This document shows positions 1 to 8,250 of a DNA stretch of 64,000 nt, piece after piece. Both the position numbers and the translations under genes were made by a program. Every line of letters starts with the position of its first letter. Within the stretch, counting starts at the first letter, position 1. A model generated the notes under the pieces. It did no database searches. It was not told where the DNA came from and saw only the letters and a program-made list of their open reading frames with translations. Where the stretch lies: NCBI GenBank assembly GCA_041648175.1, contig JBAZPO010000006.1, positions 124,001 to 188,000 of the forward strand. The letters run 5' to 3'. This DNA is from Desulfobaccales bacterium. Its GTDB lineage: Bacteria > Desulfobacterota > Desulfobaccia > Desulfobaccales > 0-14-0-80-60-11.

Positions 1-9
1 CGAGTCGGC

Positions 10-336
10 TCACTTTTTTGGTTTCTCTAGAACATCATAGACCCAGCTCAAGGCCGCGGACGTCCGGGGAAAGCCGATAGTGCTGGTCAAGAGGATAATG
101 GCGTGATAGATCTCCTCCGGGGTGGCGCCCGCGTTCAAGGCCCTTCTGACGTGGCTGTGCACCGAACCCTCTGCATGAGCAGTCGCGGCGGCAGCCAGTT
201 GAACCAGGTGGGCGGTCTTGTCGTCCAACGGTCCTTCCTGGCGCACCACCTCACCCAGGTTCTCCAACGCCTGAATAAATTTGCCGTGTTTTGTCCGGAT
301 GAGCGAGTACCAGCCGGGGTACTTTTCTTCAGACAT
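10..336 (-). CDS. Carboxymuconolactone decarboxylase / AhpD-like protein
   Basis: A 108-aa all-helical protein of the carboxymuconolactone decarboxylase (CMD/AhpD-like) family. The middle segment (about residues 42-95, with AHAEGSVHSHVRRALNAGAT and the following TPEEIYHAIILLTSTIGFP) matches the family core. The CxxC pair of peroxidase-linked AhpD is absent (EGSVHSH stands in that area), so thiol peroxidase activity is unlikely and the true reaction is unknown. The ATG at 336 has a GGAGG 7-8 bases upstream. The gene is complete although it lies at the window edge. Family assignment is firm, function is not. Confidence 0.8.
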   Translation of the reverse strand: MSEEKYPGWYSLIRTKHGKFIQALENLGEVVRQEGPLDDKTAHLVQLAAAATAHAEGSVHSHVRRALNAGATPEEIYHAIILLTSTIGFPRTSAALSWVYDVLEKPKK

Positions 337-654
337 GATTTTTCCTCCAGGGGCTCTTAAGCAGGGTTTTTCACAGACTTGGCCTTATGATGTGCACCTT
401 GCCCGCTCATGTCAAGTAACGCCTGTCAGCTTCCGTGATGCCTCTGCATTACCCGGTCATGTCCGGCCGCTCTCTTGTAATTCCCGGATAATATTTTTTC
501 CGGCTGCCGGTCTTTTGCGATTAATTTTTTAAAAATATTAAGATATCCTTAGGTCCATAGCTGTGCGGGGCATGGCCAACAGGATGCCGGCAGAACAGCA
601 CCCTGGCCGGGACCGCGGTAAGAGGTGAGTAAATCCAGCCAAACCGGAGGCAAT

Positions 655-1098
655 ATGCTCAGATGGATCTCAACCGGTGTGCTCCTGGCGGCCCTTATGG
701 GGTGCGGCGGCGATAACGCCGAAAAGTACATGCAAGCGGGATTTGTCGATTTTCAACAGCAAAAGTACGACGAGGCCATCGCCAACTACGAAAAAGCCAT
801 CAAACTGCAACCCCGGGCTGCGGCCGCTTATAACATGATGGGCATGGCTTACCGCTTCAAATACAACAAGGTAGGGGTCCCGGAATTCCGGCAAAAAGAA
901 ATGGCGGCGTTTGAAAAGGCCGTGGAGATTGATCCGAAGAATTGGGTGGCGCTGATCAATCTGGCCACCGACTATTATGCTGAAGGCCAGAAGGCCAAGG
1001 CCGCGACCTTATTCAAAAAGGCCCTGGAATTAAACCCCGACCATCCTGAAAAGCTTGCCATGCAGAAGATGATCGAGCAGGGCGAATCGAAGCCTTGA
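655..1098 (+). CDS. TPR-repeat lipoprotein
   Basis: Predicted secreted lipoprotein with tetratricopeptide repeats. I start it at ATG 655, which has GGAGG at 646-650, rather than at the upstream GTG 625; this gives an N-terminus MLRWISTGVLLAALMGCGG with a lipobox (LMGC). After the lipidated Cys come two to three TPR units: one with FQQQKYDEAIANYEKAIKLQP, one with MAAFEKAVEIDPKNWVALINL and one with AEGQKAKAATLFKKALELNPD. TPR lipoproteins usually scaffold envelope complexes. Its stop overlaps the start of the downstream cytochrome, so the two are probably co-translated and may work together at the periplasmic face. Confidence 0.8.
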   Translation: MLRWISTGVLLAALMGCGGDNAEKYMQAGFVDFQQQKYDEAIANYEKAIKLQPRAAAAYNMMGMAYRFKYNKVGVPEFRQKEMAAFEKAVEIDPKNWVALINLATDYYAEGQKAKAATLFKKALELNPDHPEKLAMQKMIEQGESKP

Positions 1099-1412
1099 GA
1101 ATCTTCATGCTTCTGGCGCTGCTGCCGGCGGTGCTCCTGACCGGCTCCTTAAGTTGGGGCCAGGATTCAAAACCACGGATTCCGGACCTGGCCAGGCGTT
1201 TGGGCTGCTTTGCCTGCCATGCCCTAAACGGGGAGGGAGGAAACCTCGCGGCGCCGCTGGACGGGGTCGGGGGTCGTTTATCGCCGCAGCAACTTCAGAT
1301 AGCTCTCGCCTATCCTCGCCAGCTCCACCCCGGGGCCAAAATGCCGAGCTACGCCTACCTGCCGCCGGCGGAGCAGGAGGCCTTGGTGAACTACATGGAA
1401 AGTCTCAAGTAA
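1095..1412 (+). CDS. Small mono-heme c-type cytochrome
   Basis: A roughly 100-aa exported cytochrome c. It has an N-terminal signal peptide (MLLALLPAVLLTGSLSWGQ), one CFACH heme-binding motif (CxxCH) at about residues 38-42, and a C-terminal Met (AKMPSYAYLPPAEQEALVNYM) that could be the sixth heme ligand, as in class I cytochromes. The start is either TTG 1095, overlapping the stop of the TPR lipoprotein, or ATG 1107 in the same frame; coupling makes both plausible. It probably carries electrons in the periplasm, with an unknown partner. Confidence 0.82.
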   Translation: MRIFMLLALLPAVLLTGSLSWGQDSKPRIPDLARRLGCFACHALNGEGGNLAAPLDGVGGRLSPQQLQIALAYPRQLHPGAKMPSYAYLPPAEQEALVNYMESLK

Positions 1413-1491
1413 TGCCGTTTTTCGTTTTTGATGAAAAAACTTAATTTATCAATGACTCCCATTTTCCTCCATGAGACTTTCGCTGACCCAT

Positions 1492-1514
1492 GCTTTCCAG
1501 CCTGTGCTGGAAGC
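1492..1514. repeat. Palindrome with GCTTCCAGC/GCTGGAAGC-type arms
   Basis: Inverted repeat gctttccagc-ctgt-gctggaagc between two convergent genes. A related sequence (cacaggttttccagcctgtgctgg) recurs near 10465-10490, so this belongs to a dispersed palindromic family. It could also act as a transcription-end hairpin for either convergent gene. Confidence 0.5.
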
Positions 1515-1543
1515 TCGCCCCGCTTCTTTGACCAAAAACGGTA

Positions 1544-2281
1544 TCATTCGCTGTACCGTCGCACGATAATGATCGCCAAAACCAGGCAGAGTGTGGCATA
1601 GCCGCCCAGGACGGCCAGGGAATCCAGGCTCGCCAGATTCCAGGCTGGGTGTCGCAACAGGTGATTGGTGTGTGTCAATGGCAGGGCTTTGATGATATCC
1701 CGCAGCAGCCAGGGCATCTCATCCACCGGGAAGAAGGTGCCGCAGAAAAACGCCATGGGCATGATAAAAAAATTGGTAAAGGTGGCAGTGTCTTCATGGG
1801 ACCTGGATTTCATGCCCACAATCACCCCAAAGGCGGCGAATACCAAGCAATTGAGGAGCAGGGCCAGGATGAACATCAGGTTGAAGTGAAAGCCGCCCGC
1901 CAGAAAGAACCCTAGCCCCATGAGGATTACCGAGGCAAACAGACCCCGGACCATGCCCGCCAAAATCTGGCCCACCACGATGTCGGTGGCGGTGACCGGA
2001 GATTGGATGTAGACCTGGAAGGTGCGGAAATGGAGGCGCCCCACCGTCATGCTTGTGGCGATCCAGGTATAGGAATTGGTCATGGAGGTCATGGCGACGA
2101 GGCCGGGGAGCAGATAGTCCAGATAGGTGCCTCCGGAAATGGCCACGCGTTTTCCCAACCCCAACCCGAAGGCCAGGAGATAGAGCATGGGGGAAACCAG
2201 GGCGGAGACCACATAGCCCAGGCGCAGCAACCGGCGCCGGAAGAGGAGAAGTTCACGGTAGAAAATGGGAAACCAGTTCAA
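1544..2281 (-). CDS. ABC-2 type transporter permease
   Basis: Integral membrane permease of the ABC-2 family, 245 aa with about six hydrophobic segments (for example VVSALVSPMLYLLAFGLGLG, VILMGLGFFLAGGFHFNLMF and the C-terminal AVLGGYATLCLVLAIIIV). A conserved ABC-2 style segment FFIMPMAFFCGTFFPVDEMP lies near residue 170. It follows its ATPase gene with a 4-base overlap (2278-2281), typical of a two-gene exporter of the DrrAB/NodIJ kind. The substrate, perhaps a drug, lipid or polysaccharide, cannot be told from sequence. Confidence 0.9.
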   Translation of the reverse strand: MNWFPIFYRELLLFRRRLLRLGYVVSALVSPMLYLLAFGLGLGKRVAISGGTYLDYLLPGLVAMTSMTNSYTWIATSMTVGRLHFRTFQVYIQSPVTATDIVVGQILAGMVRGLFASVILMGLGFFLAGGFHFNLMFILALLLNCLVFAAFGVIVGMKSRSHEDTATFTNFFIMPMAFFCGTFFPVDEMPWLLRDIIKALPLTHTNHLLRHPAWNLASLDSLAVLGGYATLCLVLAIIIVRRYSE

Positions 2282-3120
2282 TCGGTAAGCCGCTCCCCAG
2301 TGAGTTGGATAAACACGTCCTCCAGATTGGTCTGGCGAATAATGACCCCGGCGGGCTCCGTTTGCGCCCGGGCATAGGCCTCATCTTTATCCCGGACCAG
2401 CAGGTATTGCCGCCGCCCGGTGTTGAGGGTCTCAACCACATAGCCCCCTACTTTGGCCACCAGGGCCCGGGGGGTGTCCAAGGCGATGAGCCGGCCCCGG
2501 TTTAAGACGCCCACCCGGTCGCACAGCATCTCCGCTTCTTCGATATAGTGGGTGGTCAGGATAATGGTGATGCCCCCCAGCTTCAGTTCCTGGATGAGGC
2601 TCCACAGCTGGCGCCGCACCTGGGGGTCAAGGCCCACGGTCGGTTCATCGAGAAACAGCACCCGGGGCCGGGATACCAGAGCCCGGAGGATGAGGAGCCG
2701 CCGCTGCATTCCCCCGGAGAAGTCCCGGACCAGGCTATCGGCCCGATCCTGCAAATCCCCGAACTCCAGGAGTTCCCGAATCCGCACGCTCAGATCCGCT
2801 GTGCGGTGCAACTTCCCATAAATCCACAGGTTTTCAAAAGCAGTCAGTTCCCTATCCAGGTTGATTTCCTGGGGGCAGACCCCGATGAGCTTTTTCACCT
2901 CCAAAGGCTGACGCACCACATCAAAGCCCTGGATGCGGGCCGAACCCCAACTGGGGCGGGCCAGGGTGGTCAAGATCTTAATCGTGGTGGTTTTGCCGGC
3001 TCCGTTGGGTCCCAGCAGGCCGAAGATCTCCCCTGCCGGGATCTGCAAAGATAAGCCGTCCAGGGCCACCAGGTCCTGATACTGCTTGCCCAGATTATCC
3101 GTAACAATCATGTCGTCCAT
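2278..3120 (-). CDS. ABC transporter ATP-binding protein (ABC-2 exporter)
   Basis: Cytoplasmic ATPase of a DrrA/CcmA-like exporter, 280 aa. Visible motifs are Walker A GPNGAGKTTT (about residues 38-47), signature FSGGMQRRL, Walker B VLFLDEP followed by VGLDP, and the switch His in LTTHYIEEAE. A C-terminal extension (LVAKVGGYVVETLN to the end) is the usual DrrA-type regulatory domain. It is first in a two-gene operon with the permease that overlaps its stop. The intergenic DNA upstream contains AT-rich sequence that could hold the promoter. Confidence 0.92.
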   Translation of the reverse strand: MDDMIVTDNLGKQYQDLVALDGLSLQIPAGEIFGLLGPNGAGKTTTIKILTTLARPSWGSARIQGFDVVRQPLEVKKLIGVCPQEINLDRELTAFENLWIYGKLHRTADLSVRIRELLEFGDLQDRADSLVRDFSGGMQRRLLILRALVSRPRVLFLDEPTVGLDPQVRRQLWSLIQELKLGGITIILTTHYIEEAEMLCDRVGVLNRGRLIALDTPRALVAKVGGYVVETLNTGRRQYLLVRDKDEAYARAQTEPAGVIIRQTNLEDVFIQLTGERLTD

Positions 3121-3280
3121 GGCCTAGAGGGGAACCGGATGAGCGGCTTCAGGCGCGTTCAGCCCGTGCCGGCAGTCAGTCGCAACCGGTTTTTTCTATT
3201 ATAACCTGATTTGAGCAATGCAGAAGGGTCGAATCACTGCGGGATGGCAGGCCCAAAAGCCCGCCCCATCGGAAAAGAAA

Positions 3281-3318
3281 AAACCCCGATGGCCGAGTGC
3301 TATCCCGGCCACCGGGGT
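3281..3318 (-). terminator. Rho-independent terminator after the transposase gene
   Basis: Stem CCCCGATGGCCG / CGGCCACCGGGG (one mismatch) with a 10-base loop. Read on the minus strand the stem is followed by a T-rich run (TTTTTTCTTTTCC). It lies 27 bases past the stop of the minus-strand transposase-like gene. Confidence 0.75.
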
Positions 3319-3344
3319 AAAAGGATCGTCAAGCTGCAAGGACT

Positions 3345-5090
3345 TTAGGAATTCATGACCTTGCCTTCCTCGATGTCGTATCCCAGGACTTTCAGGATGG
3401 CTTCCTGCTGGGGATTGACCTCTTCCAGGACCCGTTTCAGTTTGTTTTCGGTGTCCTTAAAGTAGATGGCCGTCCGCAAGGTCCGCAACTCCTCCATGGC
3501 CTCAATGGGGGTCAGGTCGATATCGGCTCCGGCCAGCCGCTGACAGAGCAGAGTGACATAGGTGAGAGCCGCCACACAGACAAAGAGGTGAATCCGGATT
3601 TTCGAATCGGTCCAGTGGTAAAGGGGCAGCAGCGCCTTTTGGAAGAGGCTGCGGTTATCCTTGGCGTTGCCGATGGAGCGGTTGTTGGCCTTGCCGTTGC
3701 CATTGCTAAAGTCCGCTCCCAAGACGGCCCGAGTTACGCAGGCCTCGTAAATCTCTTCCACTTTCCAATCTTCACGGTCGGTAACGAGGATATTCTTTCC
3801 GAAGTGGCGCACGACCCCGGCCATTTGACTATGATCAAGCTGGAACTCCATGCGGAATTGGCCTTTATCCTGCACGAAATTTACCTGGAAGAGGGTTGGA
3901 CTGATTTTGAGCTTTTGGCAAAGGTCTGCCAGGTAAGTCTTGGCGGCGTCGGCCGCCTTGCCCTCGCCCACCTCTTGGGCATTCCGCTGCTGGAACGCCG
4001 CCATTTCTTTGCGGACCCGCTGCACCTTCTTGCCCAACTCCTGGTAGCTCTTATGAAAGGTCCGGGGGTCAAAGGTGATGATTACCCGGCGTTGGCGCTC
4101 CCAAAAAGTCGCCTGAGTTTCATAATACAGGATCTTCTCATCTTCCGGGCTCACCGGCGAATACTTGGCCTCGTGCTTGCCCGGCAGGGGGCGAAAATCC
4201 TTTAACGAGACTTCGGTTAACGCGCCGGCAAAGTCGGGGGCGCAGGAGGCAATGAAATGCATGCCCCCTTTGTCATCGATTTGGGCAATAAGGGGGGCCA
4301 CCGCCATGTCCTGATTCAACAGGATGGTTACATCTTTTGCCGCCACGCCCAAGGCAGCGACCCTGATCAGCAGGTGTTCCATATGGCTATAGAACCCGCT
4401 GACGGGCAAGCCTCCGGAAAAACTTTGATAATAGAGCGGCACCCCTGCATTCGCCTCGCTCACCAGAGCCAATCCCAACTGCTGCTCGGGAAAATGTTCC
4501 GCCAGGAATTCCTGATCCGCCTCGGGCATGGCCGGGAACGCGGCCGGCTTGGGAGCCGAGGCGATATTGGCGGCCTCGATAATGAGCCGGTGTTCCTGCT
4601 CTGGCAGAAGCGAATAGACCTTTTTGAAAAAGGCCGTCTTAATTTTGTCCAGGTCCGAATCGCTGATCCGGTCCCAGTGATTCCAGAAATTTTGGGAGTT
4701 CAAGGATTCCAGCCGCAAGGGACGGATCCTCTGGATGTCAGTGGTTTCATACCAGCTCGCCAGTTGCCGCTTACTGGTGGGGGCGATGGCTCGGTTCAAG
4801 GTGGCGTAGTAGACCAACTCACCCAAAGATGGTCCTCTGACCCGCTTTTTGGGAGGCAGAATCTCGTTAATCATGCCGGCCAGGTCCACGTCCCGATCCA
4901 GTTCGTTGAGGGCGAATACCGAGCCGAATTCCTTAGGAGAGAAACCGCCCTTGCCCATGGCTGCCTGGACTTTGTCGGCAGTGCCCAGATACACTTGATT
5001 GATAGTGGTGGGTTTTCCATAAACCCGCTGGGTCTCCCGAATATAGAAATATTCGTGGCCCTTTTTGACCTTCTTATAAAGATGTGCCAT
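3345..5090 (-). CDS. IS1634-like transposase, probably catalytically degenerate
   Basis: A 581-aa protein related to the IS1634 group of DDE (IS4-superfamily) transposases. The C-terminal HWTDSKIRIHLFVCVAALTY is the family's hallmark, and the N-terminus (VYGKPTTINQVYLG) also fits. Against the family pattern as I remember it, the expected catalytic sites look altered: the position of the first Asp reads IIEAAN, the second (usually FDxGN) reads LLNQDM, and the glutamate motif (VEDAFR type) before HWTD is not visible. The reading frame is nonetheless intact, with its own terminator and a long AT-rich upstream region. Terminal inverted repeats were not found. It may be an immobile or domesticated derivative. 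Confidence 0.75.
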   Translation of the reverse strand: MAHLYKKVKKGHEYFYIRETQRVYGKPTTINQVYLGTADKVQAAMGKGGFSPKEFGSVFALNELDRDVDLAGMINEILPPKKRVRGPSLGELVYYATLNRAIAPTSKRQLASWYETTDIQRIRPLRLESLNSQNFWNHWDRISDSDLDKIKTAFFKKVYSLLPEQEHRLIIEAANIASAPKPAAFPAMPEADQEFLAEHFPEQQLGLALVSEANAGVPLYYQSFSGGLPVSGFYSHMEHLLIRVAALGVAAKDVTILLNQDMAVAPLIAQIDDKGGMHFIASCAPDFAGALTEVSLKDFRPLPGKHEAKYSPVSPEDEKILYYETQATFWERQRRVIITFDPRTFHKSYQELGKKVQRVRKEMAAFQQRNAQEVGEGKAADAAKTYLADLCQKLKISPTLFQVNFVQDKGQFRMEFQLDHSQMAGVVRHFGKNILVTDREDWKVEEIYEACVTRAVLGADFSNGNGKANNRSIGNAKDNRSLFQKALLPLYHWTDSKIRIHLFVCVAALTYVTLLCQRLAGADIDLTPIEAMEELRTLRTAIYFKDTENKLKRVLEEVNPQQEAILKVLGYDIEEGKVMNS

Positions 5091-5177
5091 TATTTACCCA
5101 CCTTTTTAAATTTTACCGATAGTTTTAAACTAATGATGGTCTTAATGTACCGACAATCTAGCAAGAAAAAAATGAGT

Positions 5178-5215
5178 CAAAGTACTCTTTCTTATAGAGC
5201 AAAGTACTCTTTCTT
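5178..5215. repeat. Direct repeat of 16 bp upstream of the transposase-like gene
   Basis: The sequence caaagtactctttctt occurs at 5178-5193 and again at 5200-5215, one every 22 bp, i.e. about two helical turns. It sits between the response regulator's stop and the transposase-like gene's start, about 90-125 bp upstream of that start. It resembles a paired operator or an element end; no function is known. Confidence 0.6.
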
Positions 5216-5272
5216 TGATATTTTTCCGGTTTATATTTTATCTCAATTATTTTCTAGGGGGGCGACGCAGGT

Positions 5273-5932
5273 TCAGAGGGAGGTAGTAGCCGCATATCCC
5301 TTATGGATGGCGTATTTCACCAAATCAGTATTCTTCTTGAAGTTTAATTTTTTCATAATTTTTGCACGATGATTTTGGATAGTGCGAAAGCTGAGGAACA
5401 TAATTTCTGCCATTTCTTTGCTCGACTTGCCTTCGGCGATCAGTTTGATGATCTCGATCTCCCGCCGGGTCAGGGGTTCAGCGGGTTCGGCTTCCTCTTG
5501 GCGTTGGCTCTGGACATAGAGGTTTGCCAGGTCACTGGCCAAGAGCGGCGAGACGTAAAGCATCCCCTGCCTGATCTTCTCGATGGCATTGAGGAGCTCT
5601 TTGGGGGCATCTTCTTTCAGCAGGTAGCCGTCAACGCCCGCGGCCATGGCGTTATGCAGGTATTCTTTCTTTTTGTGCATGGTGAGAATCAGCACTTTAA
5701 CGTTTGGGTACTCCTGCTTAATCTCCCGGGCAACCTCTATCCCCGGCAAAGAGGGCATGGTTATATCCAGGATCACCATATCCACCGGCAATTTCTTTAA
5801 AAGCCGCAACAGGTCAGGCCCATCCCCCACTTCGCCCACAACCTCAAACCCCGGAAAGGCCTCAATAATTTTTTTGATTCCCTCCCGCACCAGAACATGA
5901 TCTTCAGCCAAAATAATCTTATACATAATCAT
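5273..5932 (-). CDS. NarL/FixJ-type response regulator
   Basis: Two-domain regulator of 219 aa. The N-terminal receiver has the acidic pair (LAEDH), the phospho-acceptor Asp in VDMVILDITMP (about residue 55), the Thr in LILTMHKK and the Lys in LLKED. The C-terminal LuxR-type HTH (LTRREIEIIKLIAEGKSSKE then RTIQNHRAKIMKKL) binds DNA. It overlaps the upstream histidine kinase gene by 4 bases, so the two form a cognate pair. Targets are unknown; it could act on its own promoter. Confidence 0.93.
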   Translation of the reverse strand: MIMYKIILAEDHVLVREGIKKIIEAFPGFEVVGEVGDGPDLLRLLKKLPVDMVILDITMPSLPGIEVAREIKQEYPNVKVLILTMHKKKEYLHNAMAAGVDGYLLKEDAPKELLNAIEKIRQGMLYVSPLLASDLANLYVQSQRQEEAEPAEPLTRREIEIIKLIAEGKSSKEMAEIMFLSFRTIQNHRAKIMKKLNFKKNTDLVKYAIHKGYAATTSL

Positions 5933-7275
5933 TTCCCGGCCTTATTCGGTGGAATGGAAAATGTTATGGTGGTGCCATGCCCCCTCCGGCTGGCAATCTG
6001 GAGTGAGCCTTGAGCCATGAGGGCTCTTTCATGCATCGCGGTCAAACCTAAATTTTTTTTGGTAACCTTGCCGGACATAGTCTGCTTAAGATTAAACCCT
6101 TGGCCGTTATCCTGAATCCTAAAGAAGACTCTCTCATTTTCCTTTTTGACGGTTACGGCTATAAGATTGGCGTTGGCGTGTTTGACGATATTGGTCAAGG
6201 ATTCTTGAAAAATCCGATAAACGTTGATTTGGGTTTCAGGGGAAAAAAGATGATCGACCTCATCAATCACCACCGAACATTTCATATTGTTATTGCGGCA
6301 GATCTCATCCACCAGGTAGCCCAGCGACGAGGACAGGCCCAAATCCTCCAGGCATGAAGGACAGAGATCCCAGGACAGGCGGCGCACATTTTCGATGACC
6401 GTGTCGATGTACGCCAGCATCTGCTCACAATTTCCCTTCAGAGGCAACTGGTCCGGCAACAGCATTTCTTCAATGCCCACCAAATGGATTTTCAAAACCG
6501 TCAAGGCCTGACCCAATTCGTCGTGCAATTCCCGGGCGACCCGCCGGCGCTCCTGTTCCTGAATGCTCAGGAGTTGGACCGTGAGCAGGCGCAGTTCCCG
6601 CTCCGATTCCTTCAAGGCCCTTTCCGCTCGCCGCCTTTCGGCCTGGGCCCGCAGGGCGCTAACGCCATAAGCCAAGTCGTTGGCCAAACCAAGCAGCAGG
6701 GTGATCTCCTCCTCGTCAAAGGCGTTGGCTTCCCTGGCGTAGATCGTCAAGGCCCCAAATGTTTTAGCACCCTTGAGCGGCAGCCCCAGTATAGAGGCAT
6801 AACCCCGTCGGCGAGCTTCCTCCCGCCACGGGGCAAAATCAGGGTCATTCTGGGTATCGTGGCAAATGACCGGGGTTCCTTCCCGGATGGCCTTTCCAGT
6901 GGGACCGCGGCCCTGCTCCTTATCGGCCCAGGTCAGGCGCAAACTTTCCACATACCCGGCAACAAAGCCTTGTTGGGCCATGGGACGTATCGATTTATTG
7001 GCATCCCGCTCGGCATAACCCACCCAGGCCATGCAATAACCGCCCACTTCCACGATGATGCGGCACACCTCGTTTAATAACTCCGCCTCTTTCGTGGCGC
7101 GAATCAAGGCCTGATGGCATTCGGTGATGGCCTTAAGAGCGCGGCTGACTTTGTGTAGCGCCTCTTCCATCCGCTTCGGTGTCCCACTGCCTTCAGGGAT
7201 GCTCATGCCGCCGCTCATGGTGGGTGCTATCGGAGATGGTTGGCCCGGTGGCCCTATCCCAGCATTTTCTGGCAC
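5929..7275 (-). CDS. GAF-domain sensor histidine kinase (HisKA_3 type)
   Basis: Soluble 448-aa sensor kinase with no membrane segments. A GAF domain (about residues 55-205) senses an unknown internal signal; a short coiled linker (RAQAERRRAERALKESEREL) follows. The HisKA_3 dimerisation domain holds the phospho-acceptor His in VARELHDELGQAL (about 247). The HATPase_c domain has the N box (FQESLTNIVKHANA) and G box (DNGQGFN, then GLTAMHERA). It is the partner of the overlapping NarL-type regulator. The exact start is uncertain because the first 35 residues are poorly ordered. Confidence 0.92.
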   Translation of the reverse strand: MPENAGIGPPGQPSPIAPTMSGGMSIPEGSGTPKRMEEALHKVSRALKAITECHQALIRATKEAELLNEVCRIIVEVGGYCMAWVGYAERDANKSIRPMAQQGFVAGYVESLRLTWADKEQGRGPTGKAIREGTPVICHDTQNDPDFAPWREEARRRGYASILGLPLKGAKTFGALTIYAREANAFDEEEITLLLGLANDLAYGVSALRAQAERRRAERALKESERELRLLTVQLLSIQEQERRRVARELHDELGQALTVLKIHLVGIEEMLLPDQLPLKGNCEQMLAYIDTVIENVRRLSWDLCPSCLEDLGLSSSLGYLVDEICRNNNMKCSVVIDEVDHLFSPETQINVYRIFQESLTNIVKHANANLIAVTVKKENERVFFRIQDNGQGFNLKQTMSGKVTKKNLGLTAMHERALMAQGSLQIASRRGHGTTITFSIPPNKAGK

Positions 7276-7370
7276 TGCCCTTATTCCTAAGAGACTATTA
7301 CTGTAAACTATTGTAAATTATTTTATTGTATACATAATTGATCAAGTTTACTGATAAATCAAGAAGATTT

Positions 7371-7976
7371 TTAAGGAGCCGCCGCAAGCAATTCCCGAGC
7401 CACAAGGTTCAGCAGGCCCCACACCGCATCCAGAAACCAAAACCGATCCAGGTGGGCCGGCAGGGTAAACGATACCTGGGCGGGAAACTCATCGTCAGCC
7501 TGCCATAAAATTACTTCCACCACCAAACCGGCAAAGACCTGCAGGGCTATAGTAGCATCGCCTGCCGGCCCGGTTTCGCCCTGCAATTTTTTCCCCGCCG
7601 CCACAAACCCCGCCACATCCCGGCCGAAACGTTCTTCCAGGGGACCGCTGGGGATGCCGTGGTGACCCCGAAAAAAGGTGGCCCCGCCGGGTAATTCTAG
7701 CGGGCTGATGCACGGCCCCAGGAGCGCAGGATCGATCTTCAACAGATACAAGAGCGCCGCAAGGCACAGCCGGAAGCCGCATTCCGCCTGGGGTGCGCCG
7801 AGGGCCTCAACATGGCGCCGGATCGGGTCCAACACCAGGGTCCGGTCCAAAAACCTGAGATGATATGCCCCCTCCTCATACCGTGCGCCGGTCCGGCGGG
7901 TAATTTCCTGAGGGTCGCGCTCACTCAGATCATGCCAGATCTCCTGACTCACATCGCTGCACGTTTCATACACCAT
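7371..7976 (-). CDS. DUF3786 family protein
   Basis: Cytoplasmic protein of 201 aa resembling the DUF3786 family common in anaerobes with corrinoid and acetyl-CoA pathway metabolism. Features are the central CLAALLYLLKIDPALLGPCI segment, followed by ELPGGATFFRGHHGIPSGPLEERFG, and an acidic C-terminal half ending LLNLVARELL. The function is unknown. It is divergently placed from the acyl-CoA synthetase at 8251. Confidence 0.7.
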   Translation of the reverse strand: MVYETCSDVSQEIWHDLSERDPQEITRRTGARYEEGAYHLRFLDRTLVLDPIRRHVEALGAPQAECGFRLCLAALLYLLKIDPALLGPCISPLELPGGATFFRGHHGIPSGPLEERFGRDVAGFVAAGKKLQGETGPAGDATIALQVFAGLVVEVILWQADDEFPAQVSFTLPAHLDRFWFLDAVWGLLNLVARELLAAAP

Positions 7977-8068
7977 GGCCGTGATCTCCGGGATTGACGC
8001 CCAAAAGAGAAAAAATTATAACGTAACAATTTATTCTGGGAGTTGTGGCGCCGGTTCGGAAGCAGTTT

Positions 8069-8086
8069 TATAGCGCTTGCCAAAAG
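8069..8086 (+). repeat. Solo copy of the TATAGCG-TTGCCAAAA terminal repeat
   Basis: tatagcgcttgccaaaag matches the terminal inverted repeat of the 183-bp MITE-like element at 53823-54005. No opposite-strand partner was seen nearby, so it may be a solo end or a remnant. It lies in the 275-bp region between the divergent DUF3786 and acyl-CoA synthetase genes. Confidence 0.55.
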
Positions 8087-8250
8087 CACTTTCCTTATTA
8101 TTCCCCTCTCCTCTTGCGGAAGGTGGACTTTGCAGGCCGTTTTTGCATCTTCAAACGTTTCAGGAAAAAACCGAATGAGTCAGGGTAGTATGTATCGTAT
8201 TATTCTTCTTTATATCAATTTCTTTATAAATACCTTAACTATAGGATAAT

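Noticed and set aside
4257..5372. A 371-codon frame on the plus strand opposite the transposase-like gene
   Set aside because: It lies antisense to a well supported protein; high GC at third positions creates long antisense frames, and its own translation has no recognisable domain.
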